A stretch of 22,622 bases of DNA from a virus, in the IMG/VR virus record IMGVR_UViG_3300022937_003630, positions 1-22,622 of that record; one strand, written 5' to 3'. Shown piece by piece: positions 1-7,711 of the stretch (positions are counted from its first letter, which is position 1; each line of letters starts with the position of its first letter). The notes beneath the pieces were generated by a model. That model worked only from the letters and a program-made list of their open reading frames with translations. It did no database searches and was not told where the DNA came from. A program made the translations under genes and the position numbers.

Positions 1-663
1 GCTAAGAGAAAGAGACCTAATGATGTCATGGCTTCTTGGAAGATCTTTCTTGATCGACTTGAAAAAGAAGAGGGGCACAGAAATGCAACTCTTGTAATGC
101 ATACAAATCCCACAGATCAAGAAGGCCCAAACTTGATCGCCACAATGAATATGATGGGATTGAATGACAATGTGTTCTTTTCAACGCAGTCATTAGAGTT
201 TAATCAAATGAATGTCCTGCACAACATCTCAGATTTTTGCATTAATATTGCCCTCAATGAAGGTTTTGGTCTTGCAACACTTGAGGCCATGCAAGCTGGA
301 AAACCAATTATTGCAACAAAGACGGGTGGCTTAACCCGCCAAGTCGTAGACCATAGAGATGGATCAGAGAATGGAATTGCACTGGAGCCTGATGTAAGAT
401 CAATGGTAGGAAGTCAAATGGTCCCATACATTTATGAAGACTATGTTCAAAATGAAAAAGCAGCTGAAGCAATTTACCAGATGTATAAAATGGGCCCAGA
501 AAAAAGAAAGAAGCTCGGACAAAAAGCAAGAGAATACACGCTTTCTGAGTTTAATATCTATGATACAATTGAAAAATGGCATGAATCTCTTTGGGATCTT
601 ACAGAGAAGTGGAAAAAAGACAAAGCTTCAGTCTATAAATCGTGGGAAGTGATGGAGTTTTAA
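1..663 (+). CDS. Glycosyltransferase, GT4-like, 5'-truncated by window edge
   Basis: The frame is open from base 1 (Ala-Lys-Arg-Lys-Arg-Pro...) with no stop before the ATG at 28. That ATG is therefore probably internal and the gene begins outside the window. The 220 visible residues are the C-terminal Rossmann half of a GT-B glycosyltransferase. Bases 259-330 encode EGFGLATLEAMQAGKPIIAT followed by K-T-G-G, the nucleotide-sugar binding signature of family GT4, where the first Glu and the later Glu contact the donor sugar. A charged helical tail rich in Lys and Glu follows. The gene stops with TAA, six bases before a second glycosyltransferase, so the two probably act together. Substrate and target are unknown; phage enzymes of this class can modify DNA bases, virion proteins or host surface sugars. 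The family call is secure, the acceptor is not. Confidence 0.85.
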   Translation, partial: AKRKRPNDVMASWKIFLDRLEKEEGHRNATLVMHTNPTDQEGPNLIATMNMMGLNDNVFFSTQSLEFNQMNVLHNISDFCINIALNEGFGLATLEAMQAGKPIIATKTGGLTRQVVDHRDGSENGIALEPDVRSMVGSQMVPYIYEDYVQNEKAAEAIYQMYKMGPEKRKKLGQKAREYTLSEFNIYDTIEKWHESLWDLTEKWKKDKASVYKSWEVMEF

Positions 664-669
664 TAAAGC

Positions 670-1833
670 ATGAAAAAAGTAGTAATTAGAGGACCACTTA
701 TCACACAAAGCGGCTATGGCGTTCATTCTAGACAGGTTGCTAAATGGCTTGTGGAGAAATCAAAGTCTGGACAAATTGACTTGGTGTGTCAATGTCTAAA
801 CTGGGGAAATACTCAATGGAAACTCAATGAAAGCGATGATGATGGATTAATCGGTGAAATCATGCGTCATTCAAAAAACGTTAACCACAAATTTGACATA
901 TCGTTTCAAATACAGCTTCCAAATGAGTGGGATACTAATTTAGGTGCATTTAATGTGGGTATAACTGCAGGAGTTGAAACAGACGTTTGTAATCCTGCTT
1001 GGATTGATGCTATTAACAATATGGACATTGTTATCGTACCCTCTGAGTTTACTAAGAAAACTTTTATGAATTCCGGATTGGTTACAACACCAATCAAAGT
1101 GATTCCTGAGTCTTTTATCGATGAAGTACTCTTGGATGAAATTGAAGATCCTTTTGATTTTTCAACCAGTTTTAATTTTCTTATTTTCGGACAATTGACT
1201 TCAAATAATCCAGCTGACGATCGAAAGAATATTTTTAACACCGTAAAGACAATATGTGAGACGTTTAAGGATGACGATGATGTCGGAATTGTCTTAAAGA
1301 CAAATTCAGGACGTGGCACCAAAATCGATAGATTGAATATTAGAAGGCAGTTCGAAGGCCTTGTGGGCCAGGTTAGAAAAGGACCATTTCCAAAAATCAG
1401 TCTATTGCACGGTGATCTTTCTCCTAAAGAAGTTGCTGCTTTGTATCGAAATGAAAAAGTCAAGTGCTTAGTTACAATGACAAGGGGTGAAGGGTATGGT
1501 TTGCCTTTGCTCGAAGCCGCAGCTTCAGGTTTACCTATCATAGCAACAGGATGGTCAGGTCACACAGACTTTTTAAAGGGAGATGGATATCAGAAGCTGA
1601 AGTATAATCTTGTTCAAATATCACAAACCAGAGTTGATAATAATATATTTATACCAGGCGCTCAGTGGGCTGAACCCAATCAAAAATCTACCGTTGAAGC
1701 ATTGACCAAGTTTAGAAAATACCCATCAATGTATCAGAAAAGAGCGGCACAGGCAGCAGTTAAAATTAAAAAGAATTACTGCTTTAATTCTATTAAAAAT
1801 CTTTATGATGAAGTCTTCGGTGAAGTTTTATGA
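670..1833 (+). CDS. Glycosyltransferase, GT4-like (GT-B fold)
   Basis: This 387-residue protein has the full length of a GT-B enzyme. The N-terminal half starts with a beta strand and the glycine loop SGYGVH (residues 14-19), typical of the acceptor domain. The C-terminal half begins near FNFLIFG (168-174), and residues 272-297 (RGEGYGLPLLEAAASGLPII onward to GWSGH) form the GT4 donor-sugar signature with Glu274 and Glu282. A GGAG stretch lies in the end of the upstream gene, although its spacing to the ATG is long. The gene overlaps the next one by four bases (ATGA), which suggests coupled translation. It shares only the donor motif with the upstream glycosyltransferase, so the pair are probably different enzymes and not a recent duplication. 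The acceptor is unknown. Confidence 0.88.
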   Translation: MKKVVIRGPLITQSGYGVHSRQVAKWLVEKSKSGQIDLVCQCLNWGNTQWKLNESDDDGLIGEIMRHSKNVNHKFDISFQIQLPNEWDTNLGAFNVGITAGVETDVCNPAWIDAINNMDIVIVPSEFTKKTFMNSGLVTTPIKVIPESFIDEVLLDEIEDPFDFSTSFNFLIFGQLTSNNPADDRKNIFNTVKTICETFKDDDDVGIVLKTNSGRGTKIDRLNIRRQFEGLVGQVRKGPFPKISLLHGDLSPKEVAALYRNEKVKCLVTMTRGEGYGLPLLEAAASGLPIIATGWSGHTDFLKGDGYQKLKYNLVQISQTRVDNNIFIPGAQWAEPNQKSTVEALTKFRKYPSMYQKRAAQAAVKIKKNYCFNSIKNLYDEVFGEVL

Positions 1834-2120
1834 TTTATGTAACGATAACACTGGGATGTGTATGCATAATTCAGGCATTTTATCTTTACAGATTTGCAAA
1901 AATAATATTGAAAACTGAAGAAGATGTCGAAGCATCTCTTGATGTCATAGATGCGTCATATCAAAATATTACTACAGTGCTAGAGAAACCACTTTTTTAC
2001 GATAGCGGAGAAGTTAGACAAATACTTAGCCAATTAAGAAATTCTAGAAACGCTCTATTGTATGTTGCTAATAGAATGGCTGATAATAATTTAGAATCAG
2101 AAGGTGAAACAAATGCCTAA
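1830..2120 (+). CDS. Small protein with N-terminal membrane anchor
   Basis: This is a 96-residue protein. Residues 1-20 are hydrophobic (MIYVTITLGCVCIIQAFYLY) and look like an uncleaved membrane anchor, followed by a basic turn and a soluble helical part. The stretch EKPLFYDSGEVRQI, near residues 52-65, is the most distinctive part. I recall similar short anchored proteins in other large phages, but I know of no assigned function. The start overlaps the end of the glycosyltransferase by four bases (ATGA), and the end overlaps the sigma-factor gene (ATGCCTAA), so it is co-translated with both. Spanin or holin roles were considered, but there is no second membrane segment and no lipobox. Membrane topology is inferred from hydrophobicity only. 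Confidence 0.7.
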   Translation: MIYVTITLGCVCIIQAFYLYRFAKIILKTEEDVEASLDVIDASYQNITTVLEKPLFYDSGEVRQILSQLRNSRNALLYVANRMADNNLESEGETNA

Positions 2121-2862
2121 AAAAATTGAAAAAACTACAGCTAAGAAAAAGAGCAAACCTAGAAAGAAAAATAAGGTAAGGCAGTATTTTCACGAAGGCA
2201 CTCAAACTGCAATTGAGCAATTTCAAGCCGAGGAATCTCTTGAAAAGAAGGCACAGATATACGAGTCTGAAATTCTTCCTGCTTTTGAAAAGCTTTCGGA
2301 AAACTTAATTTTTATTCACAGGTTTACTAGTCTTCACTCATCTTACGAAGATTTAAAGAATGACTGTATAACATTTCTATACGAAGCTCTTTATAAGTTT
2401 GATGCGTCAAGAGGGACAAAAGCTTTTTCCTATTTTAATGTTGTTGCCAAAAACTTCTTGATTATTAAGTCAAAACAAAGAACAAAGTTCTTAAAGAGAA
2501 ATATAAGCCTTGAGAATCCTGCTGCATTTACTCAAGATGAGACTATATCACTAAACGATTACAACTCAGTTCCAGCGCAAGAAGAGAGAATTATTCGCGA
2601 GGAAAAAAGAGATGTCATCTTAGAGATGATTAAAAAGATTGAAGATATTGTAAAGTCTGATAATGAAAGAGCTTGCATATACGCAGTAAGGCATCTTTTT
2701 GAAAATGCAGATGAATTAGAATTTTTAAACAAAAGAGCTGTTTTTGTCTATTTAAGAGAGATGAGTGGATTAAATCCAAAGCAGTTAACCACCACCATAT
2801 CTTCTCTTAAGAAAAAATATAACGAACTAAGAAAGCTTGAAGAATTCGATGCCTTCCTCTAA
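2113..2862 (+). CDS. 55: Late-transcription sigma factor, T4 gp55-like
   Basis: The protein is 249 residues from the ATG at 2113, preceded by AGGTG at a six-base spacing; a GTG at 2104 would add three residues. The N-terminus is very basic. Residues 77-128 (from YEDLKNDCITFLYEALYKF through DASRGTKAFSYFNVVAKNFL) have the pattern of sigma70 region 2, and the FDxxxG.KAFSYF part matches the 'FD.....PHAYI' segment of T4 gp55. The protein would recruit host RNA polymerase to late promoters. The C-terminus ends in EFDAFL, resembling the hydrophobic, acidic clamp-binding tails of T4 gp55 (SLDFL) and gp33 (TLDFL), which suggests loading by the phage sliding clamp. It is longer than T4 gp55 (185 residues); residues about 205-240 could form a helix-turn-helix. 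The position next to baseplate genes differs from T4. Confidence 0.72.
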   Translation: MPKKIEKTTAKKKSKPRKKNKVRQYFHEGTQTAIEQFQAEESLEKKAQIYESEILPAFEKLSENLIFIHRFTSLHSSYEDLKNDCITFLYEALYKFDASRGTKAFSYFNVVAKNFLIIKSKQRTKFLKRNISLENPAAFTQDETISLNDYNSVPAQEERIIREEKRDVILEMIKKIEDIVKSDNERACIYAVRHLFENADELEFLNKRAVFVYLREMSGLNPKQLTTTISSLKKKYNELRKLEEFDAFL

Positions 2863-3178
2863 CAATAGTGACCCAAAATCCAAAGAAGAGCTTTGGCAAG
2901 AAATATATGGGAACGCGACACAAGATCGCGAGAAGGCAAGTATGTTAATCACCAACCTCTGGAAAGAGATAACTACTGACCCAGAGAAGCACGCTCTTTA
3001 TGGTACAACAATGACAAAGTATCTTGAGAGGATGTCCAAGTCAAATGATCAGCTTGTAAAGCTTGCTGAGCTTATGGCAAAAACTGATGACTTTGATGAT
3101 TCACCACCTGATTTGGACGATGTTTACGACAGAATTGAAATTCCTGAAAAGATTAAGATTAAAGCTGAGGATGAGTAA
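2849..3178 (+). CDS. Small acidic helical protein, possibly gp33-like
   Basis: Starting at the ATG at 2849, the protein is 109 residues. A TTG at 2837 would give 113 residues but lies deeper inside the sigma-factor gene and has no better ribosome site. The start overlaps the sigma gene by 14 bases. The sequence is mostly helical and charged, with a conserved-looking block around ALYGTTMTKYLERMSKSNDQ (residues 49-68) and an acidic stretch (DDFDDSPPDLDDVYD) before a basic end. The size and the position beside a gp55-like gene suggest the late-transcription coactivator gp33, which is 112 residues in T4. However, the hydrophobic clamp-binding tail typical of gp33 is missing. A small DNA-packaging subunit is another possibility. 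The function is not established. Confidence 0.6.
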   Translation: MPSSNNSDPKSKEELWQEIYGNATQDREKASMLITNLWKEITTDPEKHALYGTTMTKYLERMSKSNDQLVKLAELMAKTDDFDDSPPDLDDVYDRIEIPEKIKIKAEDE

Positions 3179-4800
3179 TGGCAACAAATATAAAAAGCAC
3201 TCGCCCTCTTTTCGATCGAGTTGTTGTCAGGGAAGTAATCGATAACGCTCAGACATTTTTGGATCTTAAAGAAAACAATCCTGATGCGTATGCAAAAATA
3301 TTTCAAAAGAATCAAAGCATTCAAGCTGCTGAAGTAGTTCAATCTGAGAACACGCCTTTTAGCGCAGGCAATTCAGGTGTTGATCCAAAGATAGGGCTGT
3401 TATCTGATCTCTCATCTGAGAGCGAAAAAGCACTTCTTATGGCACCTCCAAATAGTATAGTCGGAGTTGTTGTCACTCCTGGGTTTGAATACGATAGTAC
3501 TCCGAAGATTTTTTATCCCATGTTCCCTCCTCACTTATCTTTTCCTGTCAAACCAGGTGAGACAGTCTGGGTAGTAAATCCAGGTAGAAAAGATGAGTTT
3601 AGCACACCTTTCGGATCTAAAAAAACTGCACAAGAATCAGCAGTAAGCGGAGAGCTTACAAACGCAGGTTTTTGGATATGCAGAATCCCATCACCTGCTT
3701 ATGCAGATGATCTAAACTTTACTCATGACGATAGATCTAGAAGTTATTACTATAGAGACTCGCAAGAGCCAAATGTTAATTTAAGTGATTTTCCTCCTGA
3801 TTTTAGTAATGGACCTTATTCTGATGGAAGAAGCCCGACACTTTATGATTCAAGCTATGATTTTAGCAACATAAGAGCAAAGTCACTATCGAATAACTTG
3901 ACGTCTCGAGAGTCTGTGCCTAGATTTACTAAGCGTCCTGGTGATCTTGTAATTCAAGGTTCTAATAATACACTGATTAGTCTAGGTGAAGATCGTCCTC
4001 GCTCTGAACAAGGATCAAATACCCAATATAGAGGCAAAGAAAAATCAGGACCAAGGATAAACCCAAAAGAAGGCACGATTGATATCGTTGCCGGAAGAGG
4101 ATTCTCACCCGAAGGATCAGCTAATAATCAAACTGCTGTAAAGAATACTCTTGGTCAAGATGAGACTGAAAAAAGAACTTGGGCAAGAGACACAGCTAAA
4201 AAAAGAATTGTGAAAGTAACTGAAGGCGATCCTGATCTTATTCATGATCTATCCAGGATTTATGTTTCCATGAAAACAGATGGTGATAAAAATTTTGGTT
4301 TTGATAATGCTTCTTTGCTTCCAGATCCGGGAGTTGCACTTGACCCTGTCGACGGTAAACCTTATGTTGTCTTAAAGTCAAATGAAATTAGAATTTTGGC
4401 TCGTCAAACAAAAGATGGCCAAGAAGTAAAAGAAAACGGAAGCATAAGGATTATCAAAGAGGGTACAAGAGAAAATGGGCACTCTGTTGATCAGGCAGTG
4501 ATAACCTTCCAGCCTGACGGAACAATAATGATCGACGGCCCAAAGATCGTAATCGGATCAGGTAACGAGAAGGGTAACGGCCAGGGTGACCAGGTTTTAC
4601 TCGGTGGGTCTTCTGCGTCTGAACCTATAGTATTAGGCAACGCGCTCAAAGAACTCATTCAGGAACTAATAACACAAATTAAAATTTTAACAGTTCCAAC
4701 AGGCGTAGGACCTTCAGGCCCACCTGTGAACGCAGCTGCATTTGAATCGATTAACCAAAGACTTAGTACTATTCTTAGTAAAGTTGGAAAAACTAAGTAA
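3178..4800 (+). CDS. Baseplate spike / hub protein, gp5 or gpV-like
   Basis: This 540-residue protein starts at a TAATG junction. Residues 91-135 (IVGVVVTPGF..., PMFPPHLSFPVKPGETVWVV) have the hydrophobic alternation and 'KPGETVWVV' turn of the OB-fold in gp5/gpV spike proteins. A second conserved-looking block (RPGDLVIQGSNNTLISLGED, 253-272) follows. Residues 396-460 are short alternating strands (IRILAR, GSIRIIKEG, ITFQPDGTIMIDGPKIVIG), as expected for a triple-stranded beta-helix needle. The tail (SEPIVLGNALKELIQELI, then VPTGVGPSGPP) is a pattern I recall from marine phage spikes. There is no T4-type lysozyme domain between the OB-fold and the needle. The protein probably forms the trimeric tip of the tail tube, consistent with its place just before gp25 and gp6. 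Confidence 0.72.
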   Translation: MATNIKSTRPLFDRVVVREVIDNAQTFLDLKENNPDAYAKIFQKNQSIQAAEVVQSENTPFSAGNSGVDPKIGLLSDLSSESEKALLMAPPNSIVGVVVTPGFEYDSTPKIFYPMFPPHLSFPVKPGETVWVVNPGRKDEFSTPFGSKKTAQESAVSGELTNAGFWICRIPSPAYADDLNFTHDDRSRSYYYRDSQEPNVNLSDFPPDFSNGPYSDGRSPTLYDSSYDFSNIRAKSLSNNLTSRESVPRFTKRPGDLVIQGSNNTLISLGEDRPRSEQGSNTQYRGKEKSGPRINPKEGTIDIVAGRGFSPEGSANNQTAVKNTLGQDETEKRTWARDTAKKRIVKVTEGDPDLIHDLSRIYVSMKTDGDKNFGFDNASLLPDPGVALDPVDGKPYVVLKSNEIRILARQTKDGQEVKENGSIRIIKEGTRENGHSVDQAVITFQPDGTIMIDGPKIVIGSGNEKGNGQGDQVLLGGSSASEPIVLGNALKELIQELITQIKILTVPTGVGPSGPPVNAAAFESINQRLSTILSKVGKTK

Positions 4801-5345
4801 TGCCACTCTCAGATGAAATATTACGACAAGGATTATCTAGGTTTATGGTCCCAGATTCTTCTTCTTTTCTAAAAGAGATTGACGGAGAAGTTGGAAGGTT
4901 TCCTCGGGACGGAGAAGACTTAGGTGAATTTTGGTCAAAAGCAACTATAGCTTATACAACAACATTATCCCCGCCCCCGGTAAATAATTTAACTTGGCTT
5001 GGAGGACTTGCTGCTATGCAGAAGCCACTTTCTTTGGGACTTCGTCCAGCTGCACTTCCCGATCCTACAGGACAAGTTTTTGAGACAGTTTTTAACACTG
5101 CTTTTAGTATTTACGGCAATGCCCTCGGTGCGTTAATACTTGCATCATCACCTGGTGTTTATAGTGCATTTACGCCGCCGATTACTTTAGTTGGCACAGG
5201 GATTAAGTTACAAGCTCTCCCACTAGGAATGTCTGGTGCGTCTCATAAAGAAGTGATGGAAAAAATTGCAGAAGTAGTTTCTGCGTGGTTTAAAACAGGT
5301 ACGGTAACTCTAACAGGCGCCACTACACCAATTCGGTGGTCATAA
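4800..5345 (+). CDS. Small virion-associated protein, unrecognised
   Basis: This 181-residue protein starts at a TAATG junction with the spike gene and is therefore translationally coupled to it. The N-terminal 45 residues are polar and charged (SDEILRQGLSRFMVPDSSSF). The middle is rich in Ala, Gly, Leu and Pro, and the C-terminal part (SHKEVMEKIAEVVSAWFKTG, then TVTLTGATTP) has an amphipathic helix followed by a short strand. No signal peptide or catalytic motif is visible. I recall similar 'AWFKTGT...' endings in proteins coded between the spike and gp25 in other myoviruses, so this is probably a tail or baseplate component. The position would also fit gp53, but no LysM-like domain is seen. 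The function is unknown. Confidence 0.65.
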   Translation: MPLSDEILRQGLSRFMVPDSSSFLKEIDGEVGRFPRDGEDLGEFWSKATIAYTTTLSPPPVNNLTWLGGLAAMQKPLSLGLRPAALPDPTGQVFETVFNTAFSIYGNALGALILASSPGVYSAFTPPITLVGTGIKLQALPLGMSGASHKEVMEKIAEVVSAWFKTGTVTLTGATTPIRWS

Positions 5346-5383
5346 AATATGTGTGATGGTTATTTATAATTGAGTGTTTGTAA
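5346..5383 (+). promoter_or_regulatory. Possible promoter before gp25-like gene
   Basis: This short gap is one of the few non-coding stretches in the baseplate region. It contains TATTTATAAT (5361-5370), which includes a perfect bacterial -10 hexamer TATAAT at 5365-5370, but there is no recognisable -35 box at the right distance. Read on the other strand, 5361-5368 is TATAAATA, the T4 late-promoter consensus, but no leftward gene follows. Only weak ribosome-binding sequence (GAG, 5372-5374) precedes the ATG at 5384. In A+T-rich DNA such matches are expected by chance, so the call is tentative. Confidence 0.3.
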
Positions 5384-5854
5384 ATGGCAACTATAAGTTT
5401 TAAATCTGTAGGAACTAAGGTATCTGAAAACAGAGCCCCTACAGCACCTGTCCCTCTACCTATTGGCATAACAACTCCAATGCAGTTGGGAGAAGGCTCT
5501 GATGGTGTGTTTAGAATGCATCGAGATCTCGGAGACCAGATAGCAGACAATCTCAGAAATCTTATATTGACAAACAATGGAGAGCGTCTTGGGCAATATG
5601 ATTTTGGTGCTGACTTAAAATCTCTTGTTTTTGATTATTCGTCTAATCCTGAGTGGGAATCCGATGCGATGTCTAATATAAAGACAGCTGTTGCCAAATT
5701 TATGCCTTTCGTGGAATTAGAATCTTTCGAGACAAGCATAGATACTAATAACGATCCACAGATTGCAACCGTAGCAATCACTGTAACTTTTAATGTTCCC
5801 ACTGCTAATATTTCAAACAAGGCAATTAGGGTCTTTTTTGAAGCAGGAGGTTAA
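5384..5854 (+). CDS. 25: Baseplate wedge protein, gp25/GPW family
   Basis: The 156-residue protein has a length close to T4 gp25 (132 residues) plus an N-terminal extension. The core motif of the family is visible at residues 61-78: ILTNNGERLG followed by QYDFGADL, corresponding to the 'LL..pGER...FG..L' signature. Later strands (ATVAITVTFNVP, near 129-140) complete the small alpha/beta fold. In contractile tails gp25 seeds wedge assembly and contacts the sheath, linking the baseplate to sheath contraction. It lies directly before the gp6-like gene, its wedge partner. The end of this gene carries the strong AGGAGG ribosome site (5845-5850) for that next gene. This is one of the firmest calls in the window. 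Confidence 0.9.
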   Translation: MATISFKSVGTKVSENRAPTAPVPLPIGITTPMQLGEGSDGVFRMHRDLGDQIADNLRNLILTNNGERLGQYDFGADLKSLVFDYSSNPEWESDAMSNIKTAVAKFMPFVELESFETSIDTNNDPQIATVAITVTFNVPTANISNKAIRVFFEAGG

Positions 5855-5857
5855 TTT

Positions 5858-7702
5858 ATGGCGCAAAACACAAAAAAGGATCTTCTGCAAGTAAAGAATA
5901 GAAGTTTCTTAAATAAGGATTTTGAGTCTTTTAGAGCAGAGCTTTTAGAGTTCGCAAGAACATATTTTCCAGATAGAATCCAAGATTTCTCAGATGCTTC
6001 GCTCGGCGGGCTTTTCTTAGATCTTGCTTCATATGTCGGTGATGTTTCTTCGTTTTATCTTGACCACCAGTTTAGAGAGCTTGATCCTGAGACTGCAGTT
6101 GAGACTGTAAACATTGAAAGGTTAGCCCGAGCAGCGGGAGTTAAGATCACAGGTGCTTCACCTGCTGTCGCACAAGTCTCCTTTACTTTAGAAGTACCTG
6201 CTGAGCAAGTAGGAAGCAAATTTAGACCTCAAGAGTCTGCTTTGCCGATTCTTCAAAAAAATACAACTGTTGTTGCAGACAACGATATTGTTTTTAACGT
6301 TGTTGACAATATAGACTTCTCTCAAAAAGATGAACTAGGGTCACTAGTTGCAACTATACAAATTCGATCTACTGATGCTAACGGAAATCCATCATCTTAT
6401 CTTGTTACAAGAGATGTGACATGCGTGTCAGGTGATAGAACTACTGAGACTTTTGAAATACCTGACACCTTTCAAGCATTTAGAACGATTACGCTTTCAA
6501 ATGCCAATGTAAGTCAAATACTTGATGTTAGGGATGCAGATGGCAACCAGTATTACGAGGTTGAATCTCTAGTTCAAGATACAGTTTATGTGGGTGTAAA
6601 TAACTTGGATGATGATAGTTTTGACGTAAGTCAAAACCTTGAAGTTCGTCCTGCACCTTATAGGTTTATTACTGATTCTTCTACGCTTACAGGTTTATCA
6701 ACAATAAGATTCGGATCAGGTAGAGGTGATACGCTTGATAGAGATATAGTTCCAGATCCTTCTGAGCTGGCACTTCCTCTTTATGGCCAAAATAACTTTA
6801 GTAGATTTTCCATTGATCCTGAGAACTTGTTAAAGACAAGAACACTTGGAATATCTCCAAAGGGCACAACAATAACAATACAATACAGATTCGGCGGTGG
6901 CCTTAGTCATAATGTAGGTGCACAAACAATTACATCCCTCGGATCTATTGGTTTGAGATTTGTAAACAGTCCGACATCTCTTGTTGAGAGAGCAGTAAGG
7001 TCTTCTATTTTTGTGACCAATAATGATCCTGCAGTAGGTGGAGAGGATGCCCCTGATATTGAGCAGATTAGAGGCTTAATAAATGCTTCAAGAAATCTCC
7101 AATCAAGAATCGTAACAAAGAAAGATCTTCTTGCAAGAGTTTATACGATGCCTGCAAACTTTGGGCGAGTATTTAGAGCGTCTGTAAGAGAGAATCCGGT
7201 AAATCCTCTTTCTTCACTGCTTTATATTATTAATCGAAATGCCTCAGGTTTTCTGCAGACGTCACCTGATGCATTAAAAAAGAATTTATCTAAGTATTTA
7301 AATGAGTTTAGGCTTATTGCAGACGCAATTGATATCTTAGATGCCCAGATAATCAATATTGGAATCGATTTTGAAATAGCAGTTGATCCAAACTTTAACA
7401 AAGAAGCAGTTCTCAAACAATGCATTGACAATCTTGCATCATACTTTAATATTGAGAATTTTCAAATTGAAGAATCAATTTTAACCTCTGATATAAATAA
7501 TTTGATTTATAATGTCACGGGTGTAACCTCAGTTACAAGTGTAAAAATAAGAAATATTATTGGTACAGTAGGAGAAAGGACTTATTCAAGTAATGCCTAT
7601 AATGTTGAAGCTAACATTAGAAAGGGCATATTGTTTCCACCGCCAGGCGGAATATTTGAATTGAAGTTTCCTAACTTGGATATTCGAGGAACAGTAAGCT
7701 AG
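5858..7702 (+). CDS. 6: Baseplate wedge protein, gp6 / baseplate J-like
   Basis: This 614-residue protein follows gp25 with a perfect AGGAGG site seven bases before the ATG. The N-terminal part (KDLLQVKNRSFLNKDFESFR, then YFPDRIQDFSDASLGGLFLD and YVGDVSSFYLDHQFRE, residues 7-75) matches the start of gp6/J proteins: an entry helix, the 'F..S..G..llD..sYv.d...fY.d....E' pattern, and then 'ETAVETVNIERLARAAGVKI' (80-99). The C-terminal third (residues about 400-560) contains the conserved wedge core, with KKDLLARVYTMPANFGRVF and a strand-helix segment around IDILDAQIINIGIDFEIAV. T4 gp6 is 660 residues, so the length fits. The protein dimerises to form the inner ring of the baseplate and holds the gp7-like protein encoded two genes downstream. 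Confidence 0.85.
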   Translation: MAQNTKKDLLQVKNRSFLNKDFESFRAELLEFARTYFPDRIQDFSDASLGGLFLDLASYVGDVSSFYLDHQFRELDPETAVETVNIERLARAAGVKITGASPAVAQVSFTLEVPAEQVGSKFRPQESALPILQKNTTVVADNDIVFNVVDNIDFSQKDELGSLVATIQIRSTDANGNPSSYLVTRDVTCVSGDRTTETFEIPDTFQAFRTITLSNANVSQILDVRDADGNQYYEVESLVQDTVYVGVNNLDDDSFDVSQNLEVRPAPYRFITDSSTLTGLSTIRFGSGRGDTLDRDIVPDPSELALPLYGQNNFSRFSIDPENLLKTRTLGISPKGTTITIQYRFGGGLSHNVGAQTITSLGSIGLRFVNSPTSLVERAVRSSIFVTNNDPAVGGEDAPDIEQIRGLINASRNLQSRIVTKKDLLARVYTMPANFGRVFRASVRENPVNPLSSLLYIINRNASGFLQTSPDALKKNLSKYLNEFRLIADAIDILDAQIINIGIDFEIAVDPNFNKEAVLKQCIDNLASYFNIENFQIEESILTSDINNLIYNVTGVTSVTSVKIRNIIGTVGERTYSSNAYNVEANIRKGILFPPPGGIFELKFPNLDIRGTVS

Positions 7703-7711
7703 GAATAAAAA

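Noticed and set aside
906-1541. Long open frame on the minus strand (211 codons)
   Set aside because: It lies wholly opposite the second glycosyltransferase, which has clear family motifs, and has a biased composition without any recognisable domain. It is a shadow of that gene.
5361-5368. Leftward T4 late promoter TATAAATA
   Set aside because: It matches the consensus, but no minus-strand gene lies to its left. In A+T-rich DNA an eight-base match is expected now and then.
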